Source of the DNA: Semisulcospira habei
Taxonomy: Eukaryota; Mollusca; Gastropoda; Semisulcospiridae
DNA length: 64,000 nt
Assembly: GCA_036245525.1 (NCBI GenBank)
Contig: BTPG01000005.1
Location: forward strand, 488,749 to 552,748
Reading direction: 5' to 3'
Numbering within the stretch: the stretch's first letter is position 1; every line of letters begins with the position of its first letter. The notes beneath the pieces were generated by a model. The model saw nothing but the letters and a program-made list of their open reading frames with translations, did not search any database and was not told the origin of the DNA. Position numbers and translations under genes: made by a program. Positions 11,078 to 22,292 of this stretch are shown here, piece by piece.

Positions 11078-11175
11078 ACAGATCGACTATGGTAGTTCGA
11101 GTTTGGTATCGGAATAGCTTGGCGCCTACAGACGCCAAGCTATTCTGACACTATCCTTGAACTATCACGATCGAA
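11078..11175. repeat. Palindromic element with family A/B core
   Basis: Arms GGAATAGCTTGGCGCC and GACGCCAAGCTATTCTG pair, and outer arms GATCGACTATGGTAGTTC pair with GAACTATCACGATCG. TTAA ends are not evident, so it is trimmed or decayed. Confidence 0.75.
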
Positions 11176-11350
11176 AAGTGGGGTATGCCTGAAAATCAGT
11201 CGTGATGCGTAATGGACGGGTTTTTTCTTCGGTTCTCGCGATTTTTCATTTCTTCTATCCTCGTGATCCCAGAAAAGAAGTTCGTCTTGAAACGTGAAAG
11301 ACAAAATATAGTCTTCATCAACCGTGAAAAAAGGCGCATTTAGGCGCCTG

Positions 11351-12062
11351 ACTCATAAGCACAAATCCGATATGAATCCGATCCGAATCCCAAGCGGGTC
11401 CGAAACAGGAAGGTTCGTGCGAGTCCTTTTCATGTTTGTGTGTTTCATATGTCCGATGCGGACACGAATTCGCATACGGCTTCGGCCCGGGATGAAAATG
11501 ACGCAATTTGTGAAGGAAAATTGCATCACAGCATCGGGTTCGGATCCTATTCGTATCGGATTCGTGCTTATGGATCCGTAGTTTAAGGCGGCTACCCCGA
11601 TAAACACGAATCCGATGCGAAACCGATCCCAATCCGAAGCGGGTCCGAAACAGAAAAAAATCGTGCAAGTCCTTTTCATGTTTGTGTGTTTCCATATGTC
11701 CGATGCGGCGATAAACGAATTCGCATCCGCCTTCGAACGAAACTGACGCAATTTATTAAGGAAAATTGCATCATCGCATCGTATTTGTATCGGATTTGTG
11801 CTTATGGAAACGTAGCTTTAAGCTGCGGTTCCATAAGCACGAATCCGATACAAATACGATCCGAACCTAATGCTGTGGTGCAATTTTCCTTCAAAAATGT
11901 TTTCATTTTCGTTCGAAGCCGGATGCAAATTTGTTTCCGCCTCCGGCATATTGCCGAAAAAAACAAACATGAAAAGGACTTGAGCGAACCTTTCTGTTTC
12001 GGACCGGCTTCGGATTCGGATCGGGTTCGTGTCGGATTCGTGTATATGCGTTGGCGGCTTTA
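11351..12062. repeat. Cluster of three CGGAT-rich inverted-repeat elements
   Basis: There are three copies of about 225 bp each, at about 11351-11575, 11592-11810 and 11826-12062. Each begins with a CATAAGCACGAATCCGAT type sequence and ends with its complement, giving terminal inverted repeats of about 30 bp. Copies 1 and 2 are direct and copy 3 is inverted, as judged from the internal GTCCTTTTCATGTTTGTGTG block. They are dense in degenerate ATCCGA/TCGGAT words. They lie in the intron of the gene at 10463-14150. Confidence 0.85.
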
Positions 12063-12312
12063 GTCTGTTAGTAGCTTGCGGTTCGTTTCTGCCTAGAGCG
12101 CCAAGAGTGAGTCAGTGACGGTGGCCTTTCCTAGGCCATCATCGGTGCATTTGCTAAATTTAAGGTGGTCTTTAGCATCCCTGGTGTCCTCTTCAAGGGA
12201 CCACGATCAAGCAGAAATTAACAGTTTTCTTATGGTACTTATTTTAGTGTGTACGGTTGTGACACTAAATTACTTTTCAAGGTGTCCTATGAAAAAACGA
12301 GCTACATTATGC

Positions 12313-12363
12313 CACATACCAAGGGGAATTTCTCAGCGCTGGACAAACAAACAGTTAGATCCC
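12313..12363. repeat. Half of a CACATACCAAGGGG hairpin element (family H)
   Basis: CACATACCAAGGGGAATTTC followed by TCAGCGCTGGAC matches one arm of the hairpin at 52440-52535. The second arm is missing here. Confidence 0.6.
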
Positions 12364-12876
12364 CTGCCCCCGCCCCCGAAACTACATTATATTTTACTTG
12401 TTTTGTTAGGAGTTCTGGATTATTTTAAACATTAAAAGATTGCTTTGGTGTTCCTAGCAATATACACTACGCCTAAAGAGAGAATGTACTAAGTCCTGCA
12501 GCCGATACTTTTCTAACGCCCGAATATTTCAAAATTCTAATTGCCTCAACTGACATAAAGCTTGCGCATATGTCGTTACGGTGCAATCAACTGCTCATTC
12601 TCCCACGCCTGAGTTTCTTTACATTACATTCCTGTGATGAAAGCGACATTCCAGACAAAGTGACCAAACATCGCTCGTATGCTCAAGAAATTCTTTAAAC
12701 TGATGTCAATGTTTAAAAGGGCGTCTAATTGTTTTCAAAGGCTGCTGCAAGTGTGTTTTTTTATTTTGTGTGTGTGTTGATAACCATTATTACATTTTAT
12801 TTATTTATTTTTTATAGATAAGACTGAAAACCCTGAGGCGTAGACAAGTTTCGATTTTTGTTTCTTTTCCCAGCAG

Positions 12877-14150
12877 GTACAAGCGTATTGAAGCAAACAA
12901 CTCGTCTCGAGTCCAGGCGTTCAGACACCCTGGTCAGGAGTGTTGCAGCACGTTTGATGGAAATTGGTTCGGATCCGCCGGTGCAGATGGAAGAGCATAT
13001 GGTTGAGTTGAGAACGCTATCTGAATTGTTGAAGTCGACTGTGCGTGATCAGAGTGCTTCTGAAAATGTCGATTCAGAGCTATCAAGCTTTGCTTCCACT
13101 CAGTTTCAGACAGGCGTTGCTGATACTGGTGGCCCAATTAGCGATTCTACAAGTGAGCATCAATGTGAATGTGACGATTCTACAAGTGAGCATCAATGTG
13201 AATATGACGATTCTACAAGTGAGCATCAATGTGAATATGACGATTCTACAAGTGAGCATCAATGTGAATATCAGTCGAATACCTATTCGTTCACTGAAAG
13301 AGGCCGTATAAATCAGCAGAATGATGGCAGATTTGAGTTTAATTCAGATGGTAATATCGATAATTGCGACCTAAGTGGTAAAGGTGATGACATCGACATT
13401 GACGCCATCGATGAGGGCGGAATAATATTAAATGGTCAAGAAATGAACATCAGCGACGTTGCAATTATTTGCGAAAGATATGGTCAAGAAATAATTGAGC
13501 ACGAAATATATGAGCAAGAAAGGTTTGGGCAAGAGGATGTAGCAGGTCCAGAAGCACCTATTGCAGAACCTATCGAAGCATCTGAGATTACCGAGTCTGA
13601 TAATGAGAAAATGGATGTTACATGCAACGCAGTTTATATTTCTATCGATCGCTCAGCAGCTGTGTCAGGTAGTGGCGACGCCGATGGACAAGAGGGTTCT
13701 TCTGAGACTGAAGAGAAGGGATTGGATGATCGTGGGCTGGACAGCGGCGATGGAGAGCTTAAGAAGGAGCGGGAAGAGGAGGCAGAGGCAGATGACGACG
13801 ACAACGATGGTTGTCACATCGGTAGCCACATCTCTGGTGGCAAAGGCCACGACGGGGACGATGGGAAACAGGAATGGAAGGACAGTGAGGAAGAGAAGAA
13901 GGAGGAGGAAGCGAAGACAGAAGCAGATGACGACGATGGTTGCCACATCTCTGGTGCCAAGCATATTAATGAGGACGATGGGAAACAGGAATGGAAGGTC
14001 AGTGAGGAAAGGAAGATGGGAAAGCGAGAGTGGAAGGAGAGAAAGAACAAGAAAGGGCAAGAGCAGAATGATGGATTCCAGAAGAAATTCCGAAGATCAG
14101 TGAAAGCACAGCGGTCAGACGAAGATGGAAGAGGCGGCGTTGAAGAGTAG
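12877..14150 (+). CDS. Terminal coding exon of unrecognised host gene, acidic tail
   Basis: An acceptor sequence TTTTCCCAGCAG precedes 12877. Its two AGs 3 bp apart form a NAGNAG site, so an exon starting at 12874 is also possible. Either choice completes the phase-1 codon left by the exon at 10463-10697. About 425 residues follow to a TAG at 14148-14150. After a helical start (LVRSVAARLMEIGS) comes a four-fold DSTSEHQCEYD repeat at 13143-13271. Next is an acidic region with heptad-like I/E/Q runs, then a C-terminus made of two diverged copies of a segment with ADDDDGCHISG and DDGKQEWK, ending in a basic RK-rich stretch. I recognise no domain. The composition suggests a largely disordered nuclear protein, which is inference only. 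Confidence 0.6.
13143..13271 (+). repeat. 33-bp coding minisatellite, 4 copies
   Basis: The unit starts GATTCTACAAGTGAGCATC and is a multiple of three, so it preserves frame and encodes DSTSEHQCEYD. The first copy has GTG where the others have TAT near its end. Confidence 0.95.
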
Positions 14151-14322
14151 CTAAACACTTCTGCCGTTTGGACATTTTGGCTGGAGATCAAATGAAGTGA
14201 ACAATTACTTTGAAACAGTTGAAACAATTACTTGGAACAGTTGTGAAACAGTTGTATTTTGATCATATTAAAAAATCAGTATTTTCTTATTTAACAAGAA
14301 CAGCATGTTCCAGTATCAAAAC

Positions 14323-14397
14323 GTCTTCGGGCTCACAGCGGCTGCAGTGGGCTCATATCGTGCGCGGGCCCACTGCAGCCGCTGTGAGCCCGAGGAC
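14323..14397. repeat. GC-rich hairpin in the 3' region (family E)
   Basis: Arms CGGGCTCACAGCGGCTGCAG and CTGCAGCCGCTGTGAGCCCG are perfectly complementary around a short loop. It lies 170 bp past the stop codon, inside the presumed 3' UTR. Confidence 0.9.
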
Positions 14398-14987
14398 CTT
14401 TGCTCACTGGGCAGTGATTTCAAAATTCAGAACTGACGGTTTATTAATCGCATGAAAAAGAAACTGGCGGTATGCAGTTACATATGATATTTTTCAAAGA
14501 AAATATTAATATCATAATACCCTATGTTGAATGCGAAAATATAAGCGAGTTCTTAATATGCCGTACTGACGTGCGCGCAAAAAGTGATTTTACCGCAATG
14601 CGATGCTTTCAGAAGCTGCATCAGACTTTACTCCTAATAGAAATAATGATAATATGGCGCATTCATATAGGTTTACAGCAGCGCCGCCAGCAGTGAATTC
14701 AACGCGAGCATTTCACGTGAAACACGTCACTGACTGACACTTACTGACACTAAACTAACGCAGTTCACTTACATGTCGCAAAAGACTCGGACAAGTTAAA
14801 GCAAACTATTGAAGTTTTGATTTCACTTCACTGAATTCAATTAAAAAACCCCTCTATTTATCCTACTAGGGGCAATTGTGTTTGACAGGCTCAATTGTAA
14901 AAGTTATCTTAAACATACCAGTCTTATACACAATAATCGTAATTATAAAAGAAAACGGAAGAGACACCAGAATCCAACATTCACATA

Positions 14988-15005
14988 AATAAAACATGCA
15001 ATAAA
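14988..15005 (+). terminator. Two candidate polyadenylation signals
   Basis: AATAAA occurs at 14988-14993 and at 15000-15005, about 840 bp past the stop at 14150. This is a plausible 3' end for the upstream gene. No cleavage site can be proven. Confidence 0.35.
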
Positions 15006-15180
15006 AACCATCGCAATAGGCGCTATTCAATTATAAAGGCTTGATGACTTGCAACGCATCACGACAATGTTAACAGATTGACTGGAAATATCACAGAAAG
15101 AAAATTGAACACAACGCGACTGCAAGACATAGATGCATGAAAACTGCATGTTTGTAGATATGAATTGTTCATAAATGACC

Positions 15181-15378
15181 TTAACCCCTTCACTGCCGAA
15201 AAAAATTGAACACAATCCGACTGCATGAGACATGAAGTCGCGGGGGCTCATGAGGATCTATATCTCTTGCTGTGACCGATCTGTATCCGTGTTCCCGGGA
15301 GGGTTGTGGCTTTGGGTCGTCGAAAGAACACAGATTTCAGGAAAAAAAATGTACGTTCAGCGGCAGGGAAGGGGTTAA
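15181..15378. mobile_element. Family D TTAA element, full length
   Basis: Starts TTAACCCCTTCACTGCCG and ends CGGCAGGGAAGGGGTTAA, with TTAA duplications at both ends. An inner GCTCATGAGGATCTATATC arm is followed by CTCTTGC; the opposite arm is decayed. Confidence 0.85.
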
Positions 15379-15849
15379 ATCAAGATGTCTGCATGTCATG
15401 CAAAATCTACATTGCGAACTGAAGTAATCACATGACCAAAATTTGCATCGGATTGGCGATGATAGACCGATAGAGTCAAAATACCATGGATTGAGCACAA
15501 GCAGTCACGCATGGGAAGAGGTGGACATCTTTTGGCTTTCTGAAATGTTGACATCTCAGGTTGTGTTTCATACAAATTACCATGTAGTTATACAGCTGTA
15601 TACTGCGATCTGCAGGTAGCCTACTAGAGATCTACAACAACGAACCTCACCGTCATTTTCAACAGTGATTTGTCTGCTTCACTTCTGTGTTAAGCTGGCC
15701 AATCATTACTTCACAAACAACTGCGTCACGAATTATTTTACTGCGTCACGAATATGTAGGAATTAGTCATCACAATGTGACCGGTGTGAACTTACGGCAT
15801 ATTGAGAACACGCGTAGCAAAGATCTCTGATACTGACGCGTCTTGATTG

Positions 15850-15947
15850 TATCCCCTTGTCTTTTCCCCCATTCACGCCCCCGCCCCTCCCTCTGGCCCC
15901 CTCCCCTCCCCCGCCCCTCCCCCGCCCCGCCCCCTCCCCCCCCCCAA
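15850..15947 (+). repeat. C-rich low-complexity tract
   Basis: Runs of CCCCGCCCCTCCC type sequence, strongly strand-asymmetric (G-rich on the minus strand). The open frames across it are artefacts of composition. Confidence 0.85.
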
Positions 15948-16309
15948 TTCCCGGTAACATGTGTTTGGTTGCTTAGAGTGACGGACTTGATGCACTCGCT
16001 GAAGGCAACTCAACTCGCTGTTTCCGCTAACGCAAAAGGCTATCGGGCCAAACACTCACAGTTGTGCACGGCCAGCTGTGGCCGATGTCAGCCCAACGAG
16101 CCTTTGCATTACACTGCGGGTTTCGGTCTTTTTTTTTTTTTTTAATATTTTTTTTTTTTACGAACTGTATGGATTTGCAGTACCGAAGACCTCGCTTGCT
16201 CAAGTATCGCAAAATTGTGGAACGGAAGAGTTCGATACAGTAAATCAATACGGTCTGTAAGAAAAACGAACATGCAACGAGTTTTCGACCGTTGCCTTTG
16301 TTGTGCGCG

Positions 16310-16450
16310 TTTTGTTTTATTTTATTTTATTTTATTGTTATTTTATTTATTTATTAAAGTAAAATTATTTTATTTTATTTTTTTAATTTTTTTAATTTAT
16401 TTTATTGTTTAAAGTTAAATTTCACTATTATTTATTTACTTATTTATTTC
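16310..16450 (+). repeat. TTTTA-type low-complexity tract
   Basis: Irregular TTTTATTTTA and TTTATTTATT repeats. No gene seen in 15950-16700. Confidence 0.85.
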
Positions 16451-16705
16451 AGTATTATCCATTTTTCGGAAGGGTTTGACTTCCCTTCACACTTCCTTTC
16501 GATCTGGGGTATGAATTTCCCCAGTTTTTTTTTACGTGGAAAGGCTGTAGAGAAACATTGACTCTTGCTACGAAGATACTCCAGGTCTGACATTGATCTC
16601 GATTAGTGATGCACACGTACATGATAGCGAGGTCCCGTTTGCAGCGAACGACTCCCAACAGTGAACGAGGGCAAATAACCATCTTGTACCACATCACTCC
16701 AGATG

Positions 16706-16740
16706 TCTCCAAGAGGCATAGATCCTCATGAGCCCTGGGG
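16706..16740. repeat. Family D core, half
   Basis: CTCCAAGAGGCATAGATCC then TCATGAGCCC matches one arm of the family D hairpin at 42795-42840. The other arm is not seen. Confidence 0.55.
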
Positions 16741-16842
16741 TGTCGTCCAGCGTAAACGTAACCTCTCATAATGTGTACGCAAGACAAAAGCCTCTGCAAA
16801 TTATGCAGAAGTGTCGTGCGTGTGTGTATATTGCTAAATTAG

Positions 16843-16920
16843 CCTTGAGCTCTAGTGTAGTGCCAGAATAGCTTGGCGCCCGGAGGCGCCAAGCTATTCT
16901 GGCACTACCGTTCAACTGTT
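16843..16920. repeat. Palindromic element with family A/B core
   Basis: GTGCCAGAATAGCTTGGCGC and its complement surround a CGGAG loop. Outer arms CCTTGAGCT and GTTCAACTG are decayed. Confidence 0.85.
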
Positions 16921-16954
16921 TAATCAGTCATAGTGGATCTGTAGGTCACAGTGT

Positions 16955-18002
16955 ACTTACTTACTTACGCCTGTCACCCCTACCCGGGTATAGGCCGTCG
17001 ACGAGAGACCTCCAGCAACTCCTGTCCTGTGCTTCTCCTTCGATTCTACTCCAGGTGGTTCCCAGTCTCTTGATGTCTGCTTGGAGGTCTCGACGCCAGG
17101 AGTTTCTCGACCTACCTCTTTTCCTCTTTCCCTGGGGGTTCCATGACAATGCCTGCCTAGTGATACTGGAAGCTGGCTTTCTCAGACTGTGACCGATCCA
17201 TCCCCATCTTCTTCGCCCAATTTCATTCTCTGCTGTTATCTGCTCTGTTCTCTCCCAGAGTCTGACGTTGCTGATCTTCTCTGGCCAGTGGATTTTCAAA
17301 ATTCTTCTAAGGCAACTGTTCATGAAGGTCTGTACTCTGTTGACTGTGGTTTTTGTCAATCTCCATGTCTCTGCTCCATATAGGAGAACTGCTTTTACAT
17401 TGGAGTTGAAAATCCGGACTTTGGTGTGTTGTGACAGCTCTCTGGAACTCCATACTTTTTTCAACTGGAGAAAGGCTGCTCTGGCTTTACCGATTCGTGC
17501 TCTGACATCTGCATCAGTGCCGCCTTTTTTGTCTATGATGCTCCCGAGATAGGTGAAGGACTCCACCTCCTCCAACGGGGTGCCAGCAAGCAAGACTGGT
17601 TCTTCCCTGGTTGCGTTCAGCCTCATTGTCTTTGTTTTCTGTTTGTGAATGGTGAGGCCCACTTGGGACGAGATGTCAGCAAGCCTCGTGGTCTTGTCCT
17701 GCATTTGTTGATGAGTGTGGGACAGTAATGCCAAGTCGTCTGCAAAATCGAGGTCGTCAAGCTGTGTCCACAGTGTCCACTGTATTCCACTTCGTCTGTG
17801 CTCTGTGGTCATCTTCATGACCCAGTCTATGGCCAGTAGGAAGAGGAACGGAGACAGCAGACACCCCTGCCTGACACCAGTTCTGACCTGGAGCTCTCTG
17901 GTGAACTGCCCTTCGTGGATCACGCGACATGTCATGCCATCATAGCTGCTCTTGATCAGGCGGACGAGCTTTGTGGGTACACCGTAGTGTCGTAGGAGTT
18001 TC
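16955..18002 (-). mobile_element. 5'-truncated LINE with 12-bp target duplication
   Basis: AGGTCACAGTGT occurs at 16943-16954 and again at 18003-18014, directly flanking the element. This is a clear target-site duplication. The 3' end on the minus strand finishes in a GTAAG repeat (CTTACTTACTTAC on the plus strand), typical of RTE-like tails. Only the last third of the element was copied. Confidence 0.9.
16961..18002 (-). pseudogene. LINE reverse transcriptase C-terminal part
   Basis: The open frame of 324 residues (17935-16961) extends upstream in frame to about 18002 (HYGVPTKLVRLIKSSYDG). It holds RT blocks VRTGVRQGCLLSPFLFLLAI and LDDLDFADDLALLSH, where FADD supplies two catalytic aspartates. 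The YLGSII block, LLYGAETW, and a C-terminal RRRWGWIGHSLRKP and NPQGKRKRGRSRNSWRRDL follow. These are the thumb and tail usual in RTE-like EN-RT proteins of invertebrates. No stop is seen in the retained part, so it is recent, but endonuclease and fingers are missing because of 5' truncation. Confidence 0.85.
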
Positions 18003-18014
18003 AGGTCACAGTGT

Positions 18015-19085
18015 GTAAGGACTTTAATGGGTTAGTGTCGGGACTGTTCCAGAGAAGCCGAGTGAATGCTGGATCGTAGCATGTAAGGTGTTTCTATACA
18101 AGTCTTTTCAGATCCTTGTACATAAAGAAACTCGCTGTAAATAGACGATGCTTTTTTAAAATTGCTACCTTTTATGCTTGTTGTGATATTTTGGGTGGTT
18201 TTTTTCCACATGCTTGCTCTATCATGTCTATGCTATTTTTCAGAGGTCACGGTGGAATCATTTCTTTGAGAATACCAAATCAAAATGATCCTCTTTCCAA
18301 CACACAATATTATAAGATAAGGGGCGCCAGTGCCAATCTTTTTAACATTCCAGCTGAAATTGTATCGGGCCAGACTAGGGGTTTACAATTTTCGTTAAAA
18401 CAAAATGTCTGATGAGGAACAGACAAAGAAAATGTTTTGACTACATTGTTTTAAAATTGGCCTGCTTCCTACGTTTGTCCCTCTCCCTGAATGTAAAAAC
18501 ACTTATAGTCCAGTCGCTATGAGGTGGAATTGTGTATTTCTCACTGTGCTTGTGTCACATTTCATGGGAAAATAGTATTTTCCCCTGAAATTTGGCACAG
18601 GCACAGTGACAGAAAAACGCGATATAAGAAATGCGCACACCTGGAGCATGGAAAATTTACTTTAAGGTCGAGGTCATTGTGGCTCTGCCTTTCCATATTA
18701 TTCTTGACAATTTCCTGGATAGTACTGACGTGGCCAATTCGCTGGTCACTAAAAACATTATGGGGTCGATATCCATAGACAAGAAGAAGTTTGACAATCC
18801 TGTGCAAAATCCTTCACTGCTATCAAGGTCATCTTAATTGTGTATCAGTTTTGAATCTTTATTATCCTTAATTTGTCACTTAGCAATTCTGTCAACACAA
18901 TGTAGGTGGTTTGGTAGACAAACTATAAACTTGCAGTGTTTTAGCGATCATACTGAAATGGAAATTCCAGTGGTTACCATGGAAACAAAGGTGAATCATT
19001 ATTTCTCAGTCTAAAAAAAAAAAAAGAAAAAGAAACGTTCGTTGAGTGAAAGCCTATAACTGTGTAAAGATTTCCCCTGTAAAAA
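18015..19085. other. No gene seen
   Basis: About 1.1 kb of unremarkable sequence. I find no supported exon, hairpin or array. Confidence 0.45.
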
Positions 19086-19110
19086 AACAAACAAACAAAC
19101 CCCCCCCCCC

Positions 19111-19163
<53 letters not shown>
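19086..19163 (+). repeat. CAAA, poly-C and poly-A tract
   Basis: A short ACAAACAAAC run, then 11 or so C, then more than 50 A interrupted only by the line context. Possibly an old retroposed tail, but no element body can be recognised upstream. Confidence 0.9.
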
Positions 19164-19165
<2 letters not shown>

Positions 19166-19305
19166 CAAAGTGCACGACTCACGCGAAATCGCCGCCAGAG
19201 TGACTGGACTATAAAGAGAAAAGGTTTCCAATTTCAGACCGCAGAAAAAAATGTGAACACCCCAATCAACACCACATTATTAGCAAAAGGTTTTTTATCC
19301 GACAA

Positions 19306-19331
19306 CGGCCGCGGTGGGCCCACTGCGGCCG
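19306..19331. repeat. GC-rich palindrome related to family E
   Basis: CGGCCGCGGTGGGCCCACTG then CGGCCG is palindromic with one mismatch. It shares the GGGCCCACTGC motif with the hairpin at 14323 and has GGGCCCGA beside it. Confidence 0.75.
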
Positions 19332-19991
19332 TCGTGGGCCCGAATGTCTTTTGTGCACCAGCTATAACGCGAGGATTCAGTACCGTGACCTGTTTTGTAC
19401 ATATGTAATGAACTCATGCTAAAAAGTTAAACAATGTCTTTTTTATTTTTTATTTTTTTAAATTTTTTTAAAGATTGTTTTTATCATTATTCGCAGCCTC
19501 TCCTAATCCACAAAACTTAGGTTATTCAGGTCATCAGTGTTCTAGGCCATGTTACAGTTACGGAAAGATCAGTCGAATTTTCGATTCGCGATTTAGTTTT
19601 TACTTAGGTTAAAAGGAAAGACAAGTCTTTCTAAAAATATGCTACGCGCAATTAGATTGTGATATCACAAGTTCTTTCCAAATGAAACCTTATGGAGGGA
19701 AAAAAAAAAAAAAAACTGCTGCTCAATAGTACTGACCATTTTTTCATCCAGCGACAATTCCGGTATTTTGTCATTCGTTTTACTGAATGTCTGCATGGAA
19801 CTTTCTGGCTAATTTTTCTGAGCTATTTTAGGCAATGCGATGACTTAGATAAGACAGTATTCGAGGTCACAAAGAACATTGTTTAACGATTGAGCATGAG
19901 TTTATATTTGTTACTGCTGAATGTTGCCCAATATTAACCCGTTGACTTCCACAGCCAAGCCGGTGGTTGATGTGGGAATCTTCAGCATCGC
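19332..19991. other. No gene seen
   Basis: AT-rich with short homopolymers (19437-19470, 19700-19715). Nothing supported. Confidence 0.4.
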
Positions 19992-20201
19992 TTAACCCAT
20001 TTCGCCCCAAGGCGAATTTTGTGGATGCCACTTAACGGCTAAGAATCAGTTGTAGGAGATGGAACGATCATGATCATGATCATTCAAGGGTAGTGCCAGA
20101 TTAGCTTGGCGCCTCATGGCGCCAAGCTAATCAGGCACTACCCTTGAATTATCAGGGTCTATTTACTTCCTGCTGTGGTGCGTTGGCGCTAAAGGGGTTA
20201 A
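19992..20201. mobile_element. Family A TTAA element, full length
   Basis: TTAACCCATTTCGCCCC at the left and GGCGCTAAAGGGGTTAA at the right. The central hairpin is GTGCCAGATTAGCTTGGCGC against GGCGCCAAGCTAATCAGGCAC, with paired CAAGGGTAGT arms. 210 bp including both TTAAs. Confidence 0.9.
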
Positions 20202-20234
20202 AGTGGTCGCGTGAGGTGGCTTTATGGCTGTGAT

Positions 20235-20400
20235 ATCTCAAGGGTAGTCATGGCTCCCATTGAGTCCTGCGCTCAGTTTTCAGCAGTATTCCCATTAGTG
20301 TGCGGTCCACCTTCGAGGCGCCGAGATAACCAAACACTAGCCTTGAGCTATCATTGTCGATCCACCTCCCACAGATGGCTCTGGAAGTGAAGGGGTACAA
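20235..20400. repeat. Decayed family A element
   Basis: CTCAAGGGTAGT on the left, GAGGCGCCGAG and CCTTGAGCTATCATTGTCG on the right. The core is interrupted by about 50 bp of unrelated sequence. Confidence 0.55.
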
Positions 20401-20717
20401 ACGTGTTACTTTGGCAGTTTATATTCGCACTTTAAAAAATTTTTTTTTTAACTGCACTGACAAAGTTATTAGGTGGTTATTATTTTTGACTGATTTTTTT
20501 TAAAATATGTGATTTGTTATTGATTTTGGTGTTGGGTAATTTTCTTCTACATTTATACATTTATACGGTGTTGGGTTTTTTCTTCTACATTTATACGGTA
20601 GTTTAGTGTGTCTCCATTGCTTTGTGGTTGATGTACATATTACTGAGCATGCCATTTCTCTTACTTGATGTCGTCCCCTGCGCCATTGATCGTTTCAAAA
20701 TATACATACCGTTTTTT

Positions 20718-21907
20718 GGCTCACGTATGAAGCAAAAGTGAGTTTATGTTCTGGGCCAGTGGTCGTCCGTCCGTCGTCCGTCCGCCGTCGTCTATGGCAA
20801 AAACCTTTAACGCTGGCATTTTCAAGGAGACTATTGAATCCACAGTCTTCAAACTTGGCCCAAGGATACTTTGTGGCAAGACCTTTCGAAACATACCAAT
20901 TTCAGTGACCTCTCACAAAGGTCAAGGTCACAGGGGATCAGGGAATAGGTTAAAAATAGCTATATTTTGACATAATTTTTTTCCCTTAAATACTATTCAA
21001 AACTTCAAGCCCAAACTTGGTACAAGGATACCTGATGGGAAGACCTTTTTATGCATACTAATTTAGTTGATCCCTCGGAAAAGGCAAGGATCACAAAAGC
21101 TCAGGAGATAGGTTAAAAAAAGAACAAGAAAAGAAGGAGACCTATTTTGACAAAAGATGTTTTTTCTCAATACTATTCACAACTTCAAACCCAAACTTGC
21201 TACAGAGATACCTGATGGTAAGACCTATCTATGCATACTAATTTGAATGACCCATCTGAAGGTCAAGGGTCACAAGAGCTGAGAAAATCGGTTAAGAAAA
21301 TAGCCATATTTTGACAAAAGATGTTTTTTTTTCAATACAATTTACAACTTCAAACCTAAACTTGCTACAGAGATACCTGATGGTAAGACCTATCTATGCA
21401 TACTAATTTGGATGACCCCTCTGAAAAGTCAAGGGTCACAAGAGCTCAGAAAATATTTTGGCAAAAGATGTTTTTTTTTCTCAAATACTTTTCACAGCTT
21501 CATACGCAAACTTGGTACAGAGATACCTGATGGTAACACACATCTATGTATAATAATTTATTTGAGCCCTCCGAAAGGTCAAGGGTTACAGGAGATCGGC
21601 AAATTTGTGTAAAATGCCAATTTTTATTTATTTTTATTTTATTTTATTTTTTATAGAATTGTAGTTATTATCAACATGTTTGCAAACGTTTCAATTAAAT
21701 TTGGCACAAAAGTAGCTGATGATATTAAGACCTTCCTATGTATACTAATTTAGTCGACTCATTGCAAAGGTCAAGGGTCATGGGGGTTTGACAGATGTGT
21801 GAAAACTGATTAAATTTTGAGAAAACATGGATTTTGCTGGTGCAGAAGCCACCCCTTTACTTATTGTCACAAAGGTCACACATGCAGATCGGTCATACAC
21901 GTGAGCC
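20718..21907 (+). repeat. AGGTCA-bearing tandem-repeat element, long copy
   Basis: Bounded by GGCTCACGTATGA and the inverted CATACACGTGAGCC, an imperfect terminal inverted repeat of about 14 bp. Inside are about six diverged tandem units of about 150-175 bp with conserved ACCTGATGGTAAGACC and GAAAGGTCAAGGGTCAC. The first unit has AAGGTCAAGGTCACAGG. A shorter relative lies at 42882-43338. A non-autonomous DNA element is likely. Confidence 0.8.
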
Positions 21908-22096
21908 ATAAGAGCTTTGCCTTTCTTGTTTTTTAAAACAGTAACACATGATGTTTATCAATTTCATGAAAGAATATTTTGAGCTACTTACAGTCACACC
22001 ACAGACCAATAAACTGCTAACTCGTGTTAGTGAGGAAGTAGGTCAATCGGATTCCACGTTCTGACCGTGGAGCTGTTTTGTTGCGGATACGTTGCT

Positions 22097-22292
22097 GTAA
22101 CTCTCTCGCTGTCGGTAGCGGGTTTTTTTCGTGATGATTCCGACAAGATGTCTGGATGTTGTTATTCCGACTTGATGTCTGGATGTTGTTATTCCAACAG
22201 GATGTCTGGATGTTGTTATTCCGACAGGATGCCTGGATGTTATTCCGACAGGAATCATCGCGACAAAAACCGCTACCGACAGCCAAAAGGTG
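22097..22292. repeat. Family C element with minisatellite centre
   Basis: Outer arms CTGTCGGTAGCGGG and CCGCTACCGACAGCC pair. The usual short centre is replaced by about four units of about 24 bp with ATGTCTGGATGTTGTTATTC. The units are related to those in the element at 24731. Confidence 0.85.

Noticed and set aside
12858..12876. TTG start for the 430-residue frame
   Set aside because: This is the polypyrimidine tract and acceptor of an intron; coding begins at 12877 (or 12874).
13665..14227. Leucine- and serine-rich minus-strand frames
   Set aside because: Complement of the Glu/Lys/Asp-rich coding tail of the plus-strand exon.
15763..16055. Gly/Arg-rich minus-strand frames
   Set aside because: Translation of the C-rich tract at 15850-15947.
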